A stretch of 64,000 bases of DNA from Diplonema papillatum (GCA_030068145.1 JAPJBO010000349.1:62001-126000), one strand, 5' to 3'; counted from the stretch's first letter, positions 1 through 12,130 are shown. Made by a program: numbers and translations. Notes: a model not told the origin generated them from the sequence alone.

Positions 1-640
1 AGACGCCGCTGACGGGCCTGCGCAGCACGAGGGACAAGGCCAAGGCGAAGGACATCATCAGAGGCTCTGTGAAAATAGTTTCGACCAGGAAGGCGCTGAT
101 CCATTCTCGCTGGATCTTCTTCTTCTTCGTATCCTTCGGCGCCTTGTACACGAGCGCAGCGCCAGCGACCACCACGATGAAAGCCCACACACGGGCAGCC
201 ACCGCCTTCGTGTGCCGCTCTTCAGCACCTTCCTCTCCACCAGCGAAGTTCCAATCCTTCTGCAGGATAGCCTTGCACCGTGCGGGGCCTACCACGTAGC
301 TGACAGTGCTAGAGACTAGGCTGACGACTGCGGTGTCCCAGCTGCTCTGCACAATCCGACCGACGATGCCGGACTCGGGCAAGACGACCCGATTGTCGAG
401 CCATTCCATTACGGCTTCACTCGCGTATCTAACCATGTAATCGCAGGCTGCCTTCATGCCGAGGGCGAGAATTCTCTCTGTCCTCGTGAACGGGTCACGC
501 ACCTCGCCCTCGTAGTCCAGCAGCCAGCCATCATAGCAGCCTGGCAAGATTCCAATCACGCTGTGACCCTCCTTCAGCACCTCGGTGAAGCGCGAGAGGA
601 ATCCTTCCGAGAACTGCTTCATGTAAGTGGCGAAAGACAT
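1..640 (-). CDS. Membrane protein of unknown function, 3' part beyond window edge
   Basis: From an ATG at 638-640 the minus strand stays open with no stop for 213 codons to the window edge, which is unusual for this AT/GC-mixed DNA. The translation starts MSFATYMKQFSEGF, has a soluble N-terminal ~150 residues with regular helix-like spacing, then a hydrophobic segment at about 151-165 (VWAFIVVVAGAALVY), a short Lys-rich loop (KAPKDTKKKK) and a second hydrophobic segment at about 194-206 (LMMSFALALSLVL). This suggests a two-pass or multi-pass membrane protein, with the basic loop on the cytosolic side. I do not recognise the family. The start is the first ATG after upstream stops, but an upstream exon cannot be excluded. 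Confidence 0.6.
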   Translation of the reverse strand, partial: MSFATYMKQFSEGFLSRFTEVLKEGHSVIGILPGCYDGWLLDYEGEVRDPFTRTERILALGMKAACDYMVRYASEAVMEWLDNRVVLPESGIVGRIVQSSWDTAVVSLVSSTVSYVVGPARCKAILQKDWNFAGGEEGAEERHTKAVAARVWAFIVVVAGAALVYKAPKDTKKKKIQREWISAFLVETIFTEPLMMSFALALSLVLRRPVSGV

Positions 641-1555
641 GCTCGGCGGCAGGGCGGCGGGTAGGAACCTTGTGGGGGTCGGTTGGTTTCAAAATGGAGT
701 GGCAGTCGCTGATTTCACAGTAAATCCGGCGTGGCTTTCGGCAAGTAGATTTATTATACAGCACGTTTTGTACGGAGGAACGTGTTCGGAACAACGGTTG
801 CGCATGGAAAGCAAAATTGCTTTGCCTGTTAGCGCATCACCCTTTTGCTCGTGATCGTCGCGTTCAGGTTTCACGTTCGATGCTTAACGGGTCCGTGACC
901 CGGTGCAAGGGCCTGTACACCCGCTGGTGCGTGAATGTCTCCGGTTGGTCGTGTGACCCACTTGCGCCTGACTCACAGCCTTGGGGTTGTGTCGAAGCTG
1001 AGGTTGACCGTTTGCGCAATCTGTTCGGTTCGTTTACTCACCCCGCAAACACGCAACCCCAAACCAAAGGTTCTGCGGGTTTGTTTGTGCGATCCAAACT
1101 ATGTGTTCTGGTTAAACCGCTGCCGTCGTTCTTTTTAGCTGTAACAAATACTGTCTCCAGGAAAGCAGAAATTGGCTGTCGCAAAAAAAGTGTTGACTGC
1201 GAACAGCTGAAGACCGAAGTCAGTGAGATGGGGCCCTCAATGCCCGACCGTCCGCCGATTGAGCACGGAAATCCTGCAGGAAGTTGATGCAGCTCTAGGA
1301 TTAGCTCGGTACCAATAGCCGCAGTCTGCGTGCGTAACAACATTCCTACATCGTCTGTGTGGTCGGGTGTAAACAAACTAAAGGCCATGTGTGGAAGTAC
1401 AATGTAGCGCAGGAAGGAATAAGGAGAAGTGAAATCGCGCAAAATAGAGAAGATAAAGAAGCAACAAGGTAAGACGAAAACGAAAGAAGAAGAAAAGAAA
1501 CGGGTGGATTATACGGAAGGAAAACAAAAGAAAGGGGAAGAAACTTGTGAGGGAG
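641..1555. other. No recognisable feature
   Basis: Both strands hold only short, compositionally random reading frames; no domain, repeat or RNA motif is visible. It probably contains the promoter of the minus-strand gene that starts at 640. Confidence 0.5.
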
Positions 1556-1556
1556 C

Positions 1557-1564
1557 GAGAGAAA

Positions 1565-1600
<36 letters not shown>

Positions 1601-1601
1601 A
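1557..1601. repeat. (GA)n microsatellite
   Basis: Nearly pure GA dinucleotide repeat with one GATA interruption, inside a wider purine-rich tract (about 1420-1720) that produces spurious Ser/Leu-rich reading frames on the minus strand. Confidence 0.9.
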
Positions 1602-1850
1602 ATGAAGAGACACTTGGATCAGTAACGGTCCAGATGCGAGAGCACCAAGCCACCACCAAGAGATAGAACGGAAAAGAGAAAGAAATGAAACAAAAAAAAA
1701 GCCAAGAAACGAGAATGGACAAGCCCAAAAAAAAAAGAGGTTCTTGAGGTGGGGGAGGATGGCTGCTCCATCCTTGACAAACGGCTGCACCTTGGCTGCC
1801 ATCGTCATGTGGATCATGTACTGATCCACGTTTGCCGTGCACTTGTGATG

Positions 1851-1905
1851 GCATTTAGCTGCTATGTAGCTGCCATGTAGCTGACACGTAGCTGTCTGTA
1901 GCCGT
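1851..1905. repeat. Degenerate ~11-bp tandem repeat (TAGCTGCCATG-like)
   Basis: Five consecutive degenerate units sharing a TAGCTG core followed by variable CCATG/ACACG/TCTG, at about 11-bp spacing. Confidence 0.6.
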
Positions 1906-2784
1906 CATGCACACAGTAGATGAGCGTGCACGCGGCCCTTGCAGCCGGATGCTTGAATGTGCAAGAAAGAATTTCGATCTGCCGTGGCTAACAAAACACG
2001 GCGTCTGGTGCGTCAGCGTTTTCAGTTTGCAGTGAAGTTTGCATCTGCGAGCTCTAGGGTGGGGGCAAAGGCCCCGGTGCGGACAAGTTTACAAGCAAAA
2101 AGAAAAACAAAGCTTTCGCAGGATCTGTCGCTGAAGGCTATGCATGCCGGATGGCGATGCAGGAAGCAACTGAATAGCTTCCGCGCTTTTCTCCAGCACA
2201 GCATGTAGGGAAGGGGAGACGGGGATTGGGAATCGATTCGGGGTTTCTATCCGTAAAAGTACGTTTCGGCGTTGTCTACAAGTGCTGGTTGAGTCCTGTA
2301 AAGCAGCTTTATTGTTCGCACACGCTATTAGGCTTGTGCGGGAATCAACCAGAGTAGCAACAAATCAATCTTCAGTCTCCAAGGTTTTGGAGAGCGAAGA
2401 ACAAAGTAATATCTATCGTCGAATTGGAACTACGGGCTTCACGGATCTCTTCCTCCGTTTATCTCGTGCATTGCCTTGTTTCCTTTTTCTCTTTCCCTGC
2501 AAGTTCCTCCGCGCTCAACGAGAAGATGTCTGTGACGGTTTCGACTGCTTCAAAAAGGGGAAGCGGTAGTCTCTAACAAACTTGGTCTGTTGATAGAGTG
2601 AAAAGGGATGCCTCTCGCGTCGCCTCTTTTTCGCTCGTTCAGTAATTGACGTGAGGTGCATATGACGCTCGTTGTCCCCTTGTTATGGAGACGCGAGCGG
2701 GAACTCTTGAGCTGCCCTCTATTTTCTACTAGCGCGGGTGAGAGTTAGCTTGAGAACCCGGGATGTTGGTGTTAAACAGCGGAT

Positions 2785-2872
2785 GTCCTACCCGCTTTTC
2801 GGGTGCGCATGCACACTGCACACCCGTTTGACACGCATTTGGTTGTAGCACACCCGCTTTTCGGGTGCGTCT
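2785..2872. repeat. CACCCGCTTTTCGGGTG hairpin repeats
   Basis: A short stem-loop unit (CACCCG, loop CTTTT or similar, CGGGTG) occurs twice here with a partial third copy. The same motif recurs at about 12136-12190. It looks like a dispersed hairpin repeat and does not overlap a supported gene. Confidence 0.6.
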
Positions 2873-4194
2873 CGGGGCACACAATTTGCGTACCTGCTGC
2901 CATCATTAGATGTGGTAGCCGATTTTCTCGTCGTGCACCCGGTCTCGGGAGGAGGGGGGGTGGAGGTGCCGCGGCTTCTTGTGGGGTTGGCGGCGGATGG
3001 GTTCTACTTTTCGGGCGTGAAAGGACACGGGGGGGAGCTATACGCCACGCCAGCCACCGACGCTTGAGCCACTGGCAGCTTTCTTCTCCGCTGGTTGCGG
3101 ATGCTCTCCAGGAGCCCAGCTGCACCTTGTGAAGTTAGACACGTGAAGGGCAGGAGGCCTGCACGTCGGTAAGAAAAGCGCCACCCCCGGCACAAAGGCA
3201 GATATTTGCTGCCGGGGATGGGACGAGTTTTAAAAGAAGAAACAGAAACAAAAAGCGAGCCGTAGAAGTAAACAGGCTTCTTCCAAGGACGAAACGACGG
3301 GGGGGGTGGTGGGTGAGGGAAGCTTAACTCTGGCCATGAAAAAATGACAAAGATTCTGGCACAGTGGAAAGCGGTGCGTGTGTGTGTTAGATCTCAGTTG
3401 TGGTAATCCCAGCGCTGAATATAGCCCATGTGTGTGTGTGTGCGTAAAAGCGTACAGAGGAAAACATAGAACTGGCGCCTAAAATCCGTGATCGCAAGGC
3501 TTATTTCTTCAAGTCTTTTTGCACGTCGGCCACTCGATCTTTTCTGTTTGTTGCTCTCTTTCTCTTTCTTCTCTGCTGAAGCCGAAAGAAGGCTGGTGAC
3601 TCCGTAAGCAGCCCCAGCCTTTTTAAAATGGGTGGGGTGGATGGGGGTGTGCGGTTGGTACTTTTACATGGCTGTCCTCCCCTCGGGTGGTATACCTGTG
3701 CTCACACTGAAGGCCTTCACCGTTCTTCGTCGGATACTCGCTACTACGACCAAGATGCACTCCATCGAGGCTCCATCACGCCAACGACGTGGTGTGGACA
3801 ACGCACTCTTCCGCACGCCTGGCTTTGTGATACTTGTAGTGGGTGGATGGCTTGAGCATCATTGGTGCATGCGGCAGGTGAGTTGTTACGTTGTTCTATA
3901 CTCATCATCGAATGCCGACTCCCGAGGCACCGTCCTGCTGTTAAGATGAGCCGACACCCGTTGTGGGTCAAGTGGCGTGACCCACCTTGCCAGCAAAATG
4001 CAATGTTGTTTCTCGCCGCATTGTCGTCGTATGCAGTGGCTCAGAACTGCTGATAGCCATCCACAATGCGCTGCAAGGGGGTGGGGAGGTGATGCGAATT
4101 ACCTGTTGCGCGGTGTTGAAGACCGCTGCTCTGGTGTGTGAGGGCGTGTTTACGGACCCGGTATTGCACGGTGGCGTCCTTAATTTCGAAGGGC

Positions 4195-4340
4195 GAGCAC
4201 GCGCGCGTGTGTGTGCGTGTGTGTGTGTTTGTGTGTGTATGTGCGAGAATGGAGCAAACTCTCCACGCAACCGGTTAATTTTTTGTTGTGGCTTATCTTA
4301 TTTTATCTCCCATGTGTGTGTGTGTGTGTGTGCAAGGCCC
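4195..4340. repeat. Two (GT)n microsatellites
   Basis: GT-rich runs at about 4203-4245 and 4313-4334, separated by unique sequence. Other short GT runs lie at about 3375-3445. There is no gene context. Confidence 0.85.
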
Positions 4341-4349
4341 GGGACAGTA

Positions 4350-7300
4350 GCACTTGTCCGCACCCTCAGCTCCAAGGTTGCAGACACTCGTGCCGCACCG
4401 CTTTTCGAATAAAATCGATGCGCTACTAGCCGCTAGGTATTCGCATGAACACTTGCTCATCCTTCGAAGCACCCGCTCCGCTGTGATGGCACTGTTTTCG
4501 TTACGACTGCCGGTTTCCAAATGTGTCGGCGGTGCGGTGTCCTTTTTCTAATGAGCGTACACACTGGCAGGGTCACTAGCTATGAGAATATCGGGATTGG
4601 GCAGAATTCCGCCTCCCATGCATCTGTAATGCTTGCACCAAGTCTTCTTCGAAGAAGATGCTAAATTGAAAAGAAATGCGGAAGTGGGCAAACGGAGCGC
4701 AAGACTCCGTAAATAGGGTGTAGAACCTTGAGGAAGAGGGATCTACACTAGACACAACAGGTGCACGGATGCACAAACGTAGCGGAGCTGTGATTGCAGC
4801 CCGCCTGATCTCTGGACAAATGGTAGCAACATCTTGCGATATGAGAATGGCAGGAACGACGTGCAGCGCAAACTGACGACGAACGCCTACCCTTGACCCT
4901 TTGAAGCCTGATCCCCTACGTGCCACCCCTCGTCTCTCGGTCAGGGCTCGCCTTCTTTTTCGTGTTGATTGCTTGCAGGCAGCGAGTTTCGCCCTTCTCT
5001 CTCCCTTCCTGTTACGTGCTTTCTTTTTAATATTGTTTTCCCCCTTTTCAAGTACTAAACCGAAGTAATCAGAGACGAAAAAAATAGTGCTGAAAAAAGA
5101 GAAAGAAAAGGCAAGTGAAAGAAGAAAGAGGGGGGGTTGCACAGCGTAGCTCACGCCGTGTGTGTGTACTCAGCACTCGTGAAGTGGTCCTTCGGAGCAA
5201 ACAAACACGTCAGGAAAGACCTCGTCAGCGTGAACCTGAGTCTGCCTAAAAGGACAGCAACGTGAGTGTTTCGTGGTCGCAAGCAGAACAAAACAAGCTG
5301 CCCGTGATGCGGCGTCTGCACGAAGACCGGTGGAGGAGGAAGGGGTCCAATACTTGTGCGCAAAAAAGAAGAAGGAACTCGATAACGAGGGTGCCGCCCT
5401 CTTGCCGTCGAACAGACCCCGAAGAACCGTGGGACGACCGGCGAAAACACGGGCGGACATGACAGAAAGTTGCACGATGCTCGCGTTTTGCACTTATTTG
5501 CAGCTCGCGGCGCTGTGCGGCTGATCCGGCAGCCTCACGCCATCTTCGTTCGCGCAACCTTTGGTCTGGTGCCACTCGTCGCGTCGTTGCTCCCACCGTT
5601 TTCTCTTCAGCTTCTTCTGCCTGCTCTTGTTTCCGCATTTTCCACCTCACTCCTCCACACTTAGGTGCAGAACGAGTGACTTCCGGATGTTGTCCTAACG
5701 AGAGTTCCGCTTGGTTTTCCGCCGGAAAGGGGCAAGCTGCTGAGCCCCGCCAGGGAGCAGCTGCCGTTTTCCCATCGCTGCGCCTGTGTTGCCCGTTTTC
5801 GTGTCACTTCGCACAAGAGCAGCTAAGACTTTATCATAGGCTTCCGCTCCGTGTCAACGAGTCAGTTATTGTCGGTGGTGTGACTGTGTGCCTTCACGGA
5901 CGGAAAGTTGTACACACGGGCCTGGCGTGTTTCATCTCGGGTAGGGAACCGAGGCATGCATCGTAGATCGCGAGTCGGAAGATCGACTAGCTTCATCCAC
6001 GGAGGTCGTGGTGATGCAAGGGGGGGGAGGGGGAGTTGGGTGAAAAGGCTTGTCGCATTCGTATTAACAGGGGGGGGGGCGGGGGGAGAGGCGACAGCAG
6101 CATTCTAAACTTGGGAAGACGGGACTTCAACTCTGTGTGCCACGCAGAGGCTGGTGTTTTCGCTTTCGCGGTGATGTCCTCTGCAGGGACGGGTACACCG
6201 AGTGGCGCGTCTGAAAACGGAAGCCTTGCTTTGGTGCAGAGACCGAAACCACTGACTTCCCATACTCGCCACCGGACCATCGGACACGTGTAGCAGAGCC
6301 AGCATGCAAACAAACGCTTGTTTGACGGGTTGGTTTTTCACTCCCCTTAAATCCAGGTTTTTGACAGCATCCGTCGTAGACTTTTTCAACACGGGTCCGG
6401 CCACGTTTGACGTGGCGACGACGCAAACCGTGACTTTCTTCTTTCGCTTAGCGTGTTGTGGCGAAGTGGCGTTCTTGAGAAAGTTTCTCCACTGCCAAGA
6501 AAAGACACCGGTGGCTGGTGGGCGTGTGACGAAAAATCAGTCTCATGACATGGTCCGAGTAGGCAATTGAAGAAAGGAGAGGTTCCGGGGCTAGAAAGCG
6601 GGGGAGTGAGATGAAAGCGCGCTAAGGTGCAACGCAAAGGGTGTGTGAAAGATGGTCTGTATGCTGCAGAAGCCCTGATAGGGAAAGAGGGGGTGGGTTG
6701 GGAAGGAACGAATGGGAAAAAATATGAAGAAAAACGGGGGAAAGGGGGGCCTTCGAAGAGGGAGAACGAAGGGACTACAAGAAGTAGTCCGGGGTGGGCT
6801 TCTTCGCCGGGATACCACGCGCCTCCTGCGGTGCCGCTTCGTAGATCTTGTAGTTTTTCTGTGGGTGGGTTTGCTTCGTTTGTTATGGCAGTTTTCAGGC
6901 GTTTTTCTAAAGTTCGGGTCTATTGGTAGGACTTAGCATAGGGATACTCCGGTCAGCCGGGGTGGGACTTTTTTGACCGACACCACGAACTTGTTCTCAA
7001 TACGACACATGCACCCAACTTTGGAAGTCCGGTGAGTTGTGTTGACATCCTTACAACTTCTGTGGTGAGCGGTTTCAAGCGTTTCTTGTGGATTAGAAGG
7101 TCGGCATTTTAAAGTCTCGCACCCGCGTTTGACCGGTGGAATTGCCAAGATGGTGACAATGGCGGGTGTTGCTTGTTTTCGGACGATGCGTCACCCGGCC
7201 AACGTTTGTACGTCCCCCTGCCGCGTTTGGTAGGTGTCTGGGATTGGGTGGGAAGAGAGGGTCGTTCTGCCTCGGCGTGAAAAGCCGAGTGTCCCAAGAG

Positions 7301-7466
7301 GCCCGAAAGATGGTGAACGATGCCTGGATAGGACGAAGCCAACCCCGTTGCGGTGTTGACGTGCAAATCGCTCGTCAAAGCTGGGCATAGAGGCGAAAGA
7401 CCCATCGAACCATCTAGCAGCTGGTTCACTCCAAAGTTTCCCTCAGGATAGCTAGCAAAACAGGAG
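4350..7466. other. No recognisable gene
   Basis: Open frames here (for example 4576-5154 and 5246-5650 on the minus strand and 5273-5524 on the plus strand) are low-complexity or Arg/Ser-rich with no domain. The 5273-5524 frame contains a short AT-hook-like GRPAKTR stretch but no other support. Poly-G runs lie at about 6018-6030 and 6070-6085. Part of this span could hold a 3' exon of the PP4 gene (see that entry). Confidence 0.4.
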
Positions 7467-9027
7467 TTACGCCAGGTAAAGCGAATGATTGGAGGCATTG
7501 GGGAAATCGCTCCCTGGGCCTGTTCTCAAATTCTCAAACTTTAAATGGGCGTGAGCTCGGGGTTGCTCAAGGGAGAGGCATACGTCCAGGTGTTCGTCGA
7601 GTTCGAGGATGGAGGCCACGTTTCCGCAGCGGTAGCAGTAGTTGGGCGCGGACCAAACCGTGACGAGGGAGTCGCTGAACATGATTTTGTACCCTTCCAT
7701 GACCAGCTGATGCGAGCGCGCGATGAGGTCGATCTTGTTCGTGGTGTTGAACTGCTGCACGACGTCCCCGCCGAACAGGTACCCTGCACCTCTCGGCGAC
7801 AAACCCCAGCCGTCGATGTCCTCAGGGTCGGACCACAGCAGGTCGCACATGGCTCCGTCATGCGGGACTTCCTGCTTCCTGTCAATAGACCGGATCTGGT
7901 CCAACTTGTTGATCGACGGTGACAACCCGCCGTGCACGGTGAGCACCTTCCCTTCCACCAATGCGCTCAGCGCCAAGTAATCGAACACGTCCGTGCAGTA
8001 CCGCCACACGTTGACGCTCCCGAACTTCCGCAGGCACTCGTCGTAGAACCCGTATACCTGCGTAATCTGCCGCGACTCGTGGTTGCCTCTAATCAGCTGG
8101 ATTCGGTCGGGGTAGCGGGCCTTGAGGGCGAGAAGGAGCAGGAACGTTTCCACGGAGTAGAACCCTCGGTCCACGAAGTCTCCCATGAAAAGGTAGTTCG
8201 TGTCCGGGATGTCGCCTCCGACACGCAGCAGCTCTTTGAGGTCGTAGAACTGTGGGGTTTTATGGGAAGGGCTGGTGGTTGTATGAAGTCAGCCCTATGA
8301 ACCGTTGTCAGAACTCATAACGTTAAGGCGGCCGTTTGACAATTCGGGTCCCATCAGGTGTACTAGACCTCGAAATCACGGTAAACCAGGATCGGGCTGC
8401 CGTCGAGGATTGCCACATCTCCCACTCAGTGTGGTGGGTTTGACGCTCTGAGTTTCGCACGCGTGTTAGACTCCTTGGTCCGTGCGAGCAAGATCGTTAC
8501 GAGTCTGCGAACATTTACCCGCGTCGGGCCGCGGGTCACCATACATCCCATGTCTAGAAGAAGGATGAGTGCAACTGGATACCTGACCGTGAATGTCACC
8601 GACGATGGTGATGGGACTGTAGACGACCTGAACGTTCGGCTCGTCTATCAAGATGTCTCTTGCCTTTTTGCACAGCATCTTGACCTCGGCTTCCTGTGTG
8701 CGTGTGTGGTGAGTGTATGCGCTGGTGTGTGTGCAAGGAACGGCGCGTAAAGATTGTTGTTGATGCCTCGAGTTATCCGCTCAAAAATGCATGGCGTGTG
8801 TCACGCAAGTCGGCTCTCGTTGCGTACTTCTTTTGATGATCCTGGCTAACTTCGGGCCATTTGCAAAATACTCGAGGCGCTGCCTCGCGCTGATATCGAC
8901 GGAGGGAAACAATACAACTCCACAAAGGTGGGTCGTTTATTGACCGCATACGCAAAAAGAATACCTTGATGATCTCACATTTCTTCAACTTGTCGATATG
9001 CCTGTCCAAGTCGCTGCTCGACGACAT
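7467..9027 (-). CDS. PP4-type serine/threonine protein phosphatase catalytic subunit, three exons
   Basis: PPP-family metallophosphatase that removes phosphate from Ser/Thr residues, closest to the PP4 catalytic subunit. Exons read from the sequence are 9027-8965 (21 codons, [21 protein letters not shown]), 8693-8583 (37 codons) and 8249-7467. Both introns are GT-AG and phase 0. All metal and catalytic motifs are present: GDIHG at residues 53-57, GDFVDRG at 81-87, RGNHE at 112-116, then HGG, the [11 protein letters not shown] block and the PP4-like [20 protein letters not shown]. The open frame gives 318 residues against about 307 for PP4. The last ~35 residues are unlike any PP4 tail and lack the DYFL-like C-terminus. 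A good donor (GTATGC, around 7605) follows LDEHLD, so the frame probably runs into an intron and the true last exon lies further left. Family call very sure, 3' end not. Confidence 0.93.
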
Positions 9028-9780
9028 TGTCGTGCCGGCCGGCTCCCGACGTTTTAGCGATGGCTATCGCTGCGTATCTTACTTTTTCGCGCTGATGACG
9101 TGCTCCACAGCGATCCCCCCCTTAAAAGGTGTGCTCCCGAAGTCTTCCCCCCTGGATGTGTTGTCAATTTCAACATAGCTTGAGGACGCCGGGTGGTTAC
9201 TGATGACATTGTGTCTGCAATTCGCCCGATGCAAAGTGGGTTCCTTTCGATTGCTGCGAAAACGTGGCGAGTGCTTGACTTAGGTCCAATGCCACGCCTT
9301 GTGGGAGTGTTGTCGTCAGGGTTGGTTCAGTCATCGCTGGCAATGGTAACGGTGGACGGGACACTTGCGGGGTTTTTGAGACATTTGCGTTGAACGCATG
9401 CTCCCGTCGATACAATCGATGGGTAATTGACCGTGGCAGCCTACCCTGGACGTGATTCGTTTGAGAAGTTAATTGTTGTGTTGTCTACTGGACGTTGGAG
9501 AAAATGTGGGCCGTTCCATCGACTCCACCCCGCTGACTGAGAGACATCCACCGCAAAAAGCGAGAGCCAGGTGGGCAACGGGTACGGACATTGCCGGTTT
9601 CGTCGGTTCGACCGCTTAATTTGTTTTGGAAAAAGGGGTCTGCCGGGGAATGGGGGGCAGTAGTGTCTGCGGGCTGGACTCGGCTTCTTGGAGCTGGCGA
9701 TGCCGAATCGCGGGTTTGCCTGGGTCCCGCCCGGCAGTGTTGGAGGCAAGTATATCGTTGGTGTTGTCGCTCGGTAAGAA
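9028..9780. other. Intergenic, no recognisable feature
   Basis: Upstream region of the PP4 gene. No convincing coding frame or repeat was identified; the 5'-UTR and promoter of PP4 should lie just right of 9027. Confidence 0.4.
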
Positions 9781-10100
9781 TTCGTGAACGCAGGATGGAT
9801 CGAGGGGATCCCCATCCTGCTGCAGATGGTTCGCTCCAAGTGCACACCGTGCAGGAACAGGACGCACTCCTTCGACAAGGCTTCTGCTGCAGCCCTTGTA
9901 TGCTTCCATGCTGCGAGGAACAGGAACGGTGTGCGGCAGTCCTTCAGTGATCGGCCTTTCGCGGCACGCCTGCAAAGCGCGGTTTTGTTCCCAAACGCCG
10001 GTCGCACTTCGCAGCAAACCAGCAACCGCAGCCAGAAGAGACCAGCCGAGTACCCAATCGAATACGGCACGTCCTCGCAGACGCCAGTTGTTCAGTTGCC
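9781..10100 (-). pseudogene. Two degenerate copies of the 3' end of the neighbouring DUF218 gene
   Basis: About 9782-9875 aligns by eye with about 10320-10415 of the intact gene (shared elements include CGCAGGAT, the CTGCTGCAG block and TGCAGGAACAGGA). About 9885-10100 aligns again with about 10365-10600 (shared GCTGC-AGGAACAGGAA, CGGCACGCC and the CCCAATCGAATA block encoding the FDWV motif). Both copies have lost the reading frame through indels. They lie in the same orientation as the gene, immediately beyond its stop codon, as partial tandem duplications. Confidence 0.75.
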
Positions 10101-10309
10101 GACGACGACAGATGGGCGAGAGAGCTTCCTCACATCTCTAGCCCGCCTGGATACTCGCACAGATGCGTATTGTTGTTCGTGCGACACGCAAGGAAAGCTA
10201 GGTCGGGTGCTAGATGTCAAGCGCCGAACGCACCGAACATAGACTTAGACGGTACCGTCGGCAACTGAACACGGATGCCTGGTCAGCTGACCTTTACCCA
10301 GCCCGGCCT

Positions 10310-11137
10310 TCAGTACGACTTCGCGAGCGCAGGATCAATGGGGGCACGCTTCTGCAGCAGCCGTTCGCTCTTGTACGCGCCGTGCTGCAGGAACAGGAAG
10401 GTGTGCAGATCCTTCACGGAGCGGATGTCGGCGGCCTTCTGCCGCACGCCCGGCAGCGCGGCCTGCTCCTTGTCGACCCTGCTCCGCAGCGCGTCTCCCT
10501 CCAGGCCCGGGCCGACTTCGTGGTAAGTCAGCACAAACGGCGACCGCGGCCCGGGAGCCAAGCCGAACACCCAATCGAATATGGCACGCGTCCTCGGCAG
10601 GTGCCAGTCGTTGTTGACGACGGCAATGGAGTGGTACCCGGCCGGCTCGCAGTGCGCGAGGCGGGCGAAGTACGCGTTGCCTATCGTGTCGAGCGAGAAG
10701 CCTTCCTCGAGCACGTCTTTGGCAGGGATGCGGAGCTTGCTGATAAGATACCGGGCGCTGGATTCCGCCTCTTTAACGTCGAAGCCTTGCGCGTCCTTCG
10801 GGTTCGGCTTGTGGGGCGTCCCGCCGGACAGGCACAAGATCTTGGGCTGCGGGTGGCCCTTGCGCACGGCGGCCGCGTACAGCTCCGCCGCCCTGCGAAG
10901 CCGCAAGATGACGTGCGGAGGGGGGCCTTCCGGGGTCTGCCCGCCGCCGGGCACGATGATCACGTCGACGGCCTGCGCGTCGGTTCGCGCGGCGGTGGGG
11001 TCGAAGAGTCGGCGGAGGAGCACGAGGGCTAAGCACGTGCACACAGCGGCCCCGCCGACCGCCAGCTTCCGGTAGCTGTCGCCGGATCTCGCCGACATCC
11101 CCCCTTTGCTTTGTCGTGAGCACCCTGTGAGAAACAA
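10310..11137 (-). CDS. DUF218 (YdcF/SanA-like) protein, membrane-anchored
   Basis: 275-residue intronless frame. Residues about 25-42 (LAVGGAAVCTCLALVLLR) form one transmembrane or signal-anchor helix. The rest matches the DUF218 fold: strand plus loop VDVIIVPGGG (57-66), LCLSGGTPH (about 101-109), conserved acidic ESSARYL, the T-IGNAYFA helix and IAVVNNDWHLPRTRAIFD, the region that gives the family its His/Arg signature. Bacterial relatives (YdcF, SanA) bind nucleotide-like ligands or act in envelope biology; the substrate here is unknown. A second ATG at codon 14 (11098) would also keep the anchor. Decayed copies of its 3' end lie just downstream. Confidence 0.85.
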   Translation of the reverse strand: MFLTGCSRQSKGGMSARSGDSYRKLAVGGAAVCTCLALVLLRRLFDPTAARTDAQAVDVIIVPGGGQTPEGPPPHVILRLRRAAELYAAAVRKGHPQPKILCLSGGTPHKPNPKDAQGFDVKEAESSARYLISKLRIPAKDVLEEGFSLDTIGNAYFARLAHCEPAGYHSIAVVNNDWHLPRTRAIFDWVFGLAPGPRSPFVLTYHEVGPGLEGDALRSRVDKEQAALPGVRQKAADIRSVKDLHTFLFLQHGAYKSERLLQKRAPIDPALAKSY

Positions 11138-12130
11138 GCTTCACGGCACGCAACCAAATGCCGACGACTCGCGCGAAGCGAAGAACAGCTGAGAACAACT
11201 GCGAACAGGAAAAGACGAACCAACGGGAGCGAAGACGAAGAAGCGACGATCGACGACCTCGGCAGTTTCACAGAAGAACACACGGCCATCGCCCAAGCGT
11301 CGTGAAGAAGCAGCTATCGACGCGCAACCGATGAAGCCGGGCAAGCGAAGCGCCAAGCGCGCGCTTGTACGCGACGATCAAGACGAGCTGAAGAGGCGAA
11401 AGCATGGCACATCACGTGCGAAGAGATTACCGCGACACCGGCGATGCAGATTATCGCCACAGATTAGTTGCATTCTAATCCAAACTAGTCCACCTATGAC
11501 AGTCTAACAGGGGATGGACCGGCTTCGACTAGTTGATTGTATTTGGAACAGCCTGCAATTGAAAGTGCCGCTGTCCGTTCGAGCTCGGTCGGGCAACGAT
11601 GCAGCTGAGTGCTGACGTTTTGTTTGAGCGCACGCGCGTGCCGTCCCTACTTGATAGGTGGAACACGCCAGACGCTACCGACCGTCTCGTTTTGACAATG
11701 ACGAATGCGTTTCAGAAAAACGTAATAATTTCGGCGGTTTCCAATTTCTGCTCCCGCTGCTTCTTGCAACTTCTCCCTTCCCCCCTGCTCAGGGATGACA
11801 CCGCGAACGAGACGACACCTTGACTCAATCGGAATCGTAACCTTTGTCGAAAACAATACGATGGAGTACGTATCGTCGCCACGTGCCCACTTTTCTGCGC
11901 CCGCGGGCACCGTTGGGCACTCAGTAGACTCGAAGAAACATAGTGGTTGAGTGAAGCTCTTGGCAGTTGATAGAGCAATTTTTTCAGGAATTTGCGCTCT
12001 ACTTCTTCCCCCGACGACACGACGCAGTGCTCGCGGTAAGGCCGATAGACCGGCCATCTTATGAAACAGCCTCATGAGAGACTTTCCAGAGTGGGGGAGT
12101 CCGGCCTCAGAAGCTGGAGCTAAGAAAGCA
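11138..12130. other. Intergenic; contains a decayed end of a short inverted-terminus element
   Basis: No gene is recognised. Around 11440-11523 is a remnant of the dispersed family described at 20489-20662: ATTATCGCCACAGATT, CATTCTAATCCAAACTA and the right terminus CAGGGGATGGACCGGCTT ending about 11523. Confidence 0.5.

Noticed and set aside
4576-5650. Minus-strand frames of 192 and 134 codons
   Set aside because: Phe/Ser and Arg/Glu low-complexity composition, no domain, no splice context.
5993-6404. Possible exon reading APLGVPVPAEDITAKAKTPA on the minus strand after a TTTTCAG acceptor
   Set aside because: Only ~35 sensible codons, no donor-defined partner exon and no recognised domain; insufficient to call.
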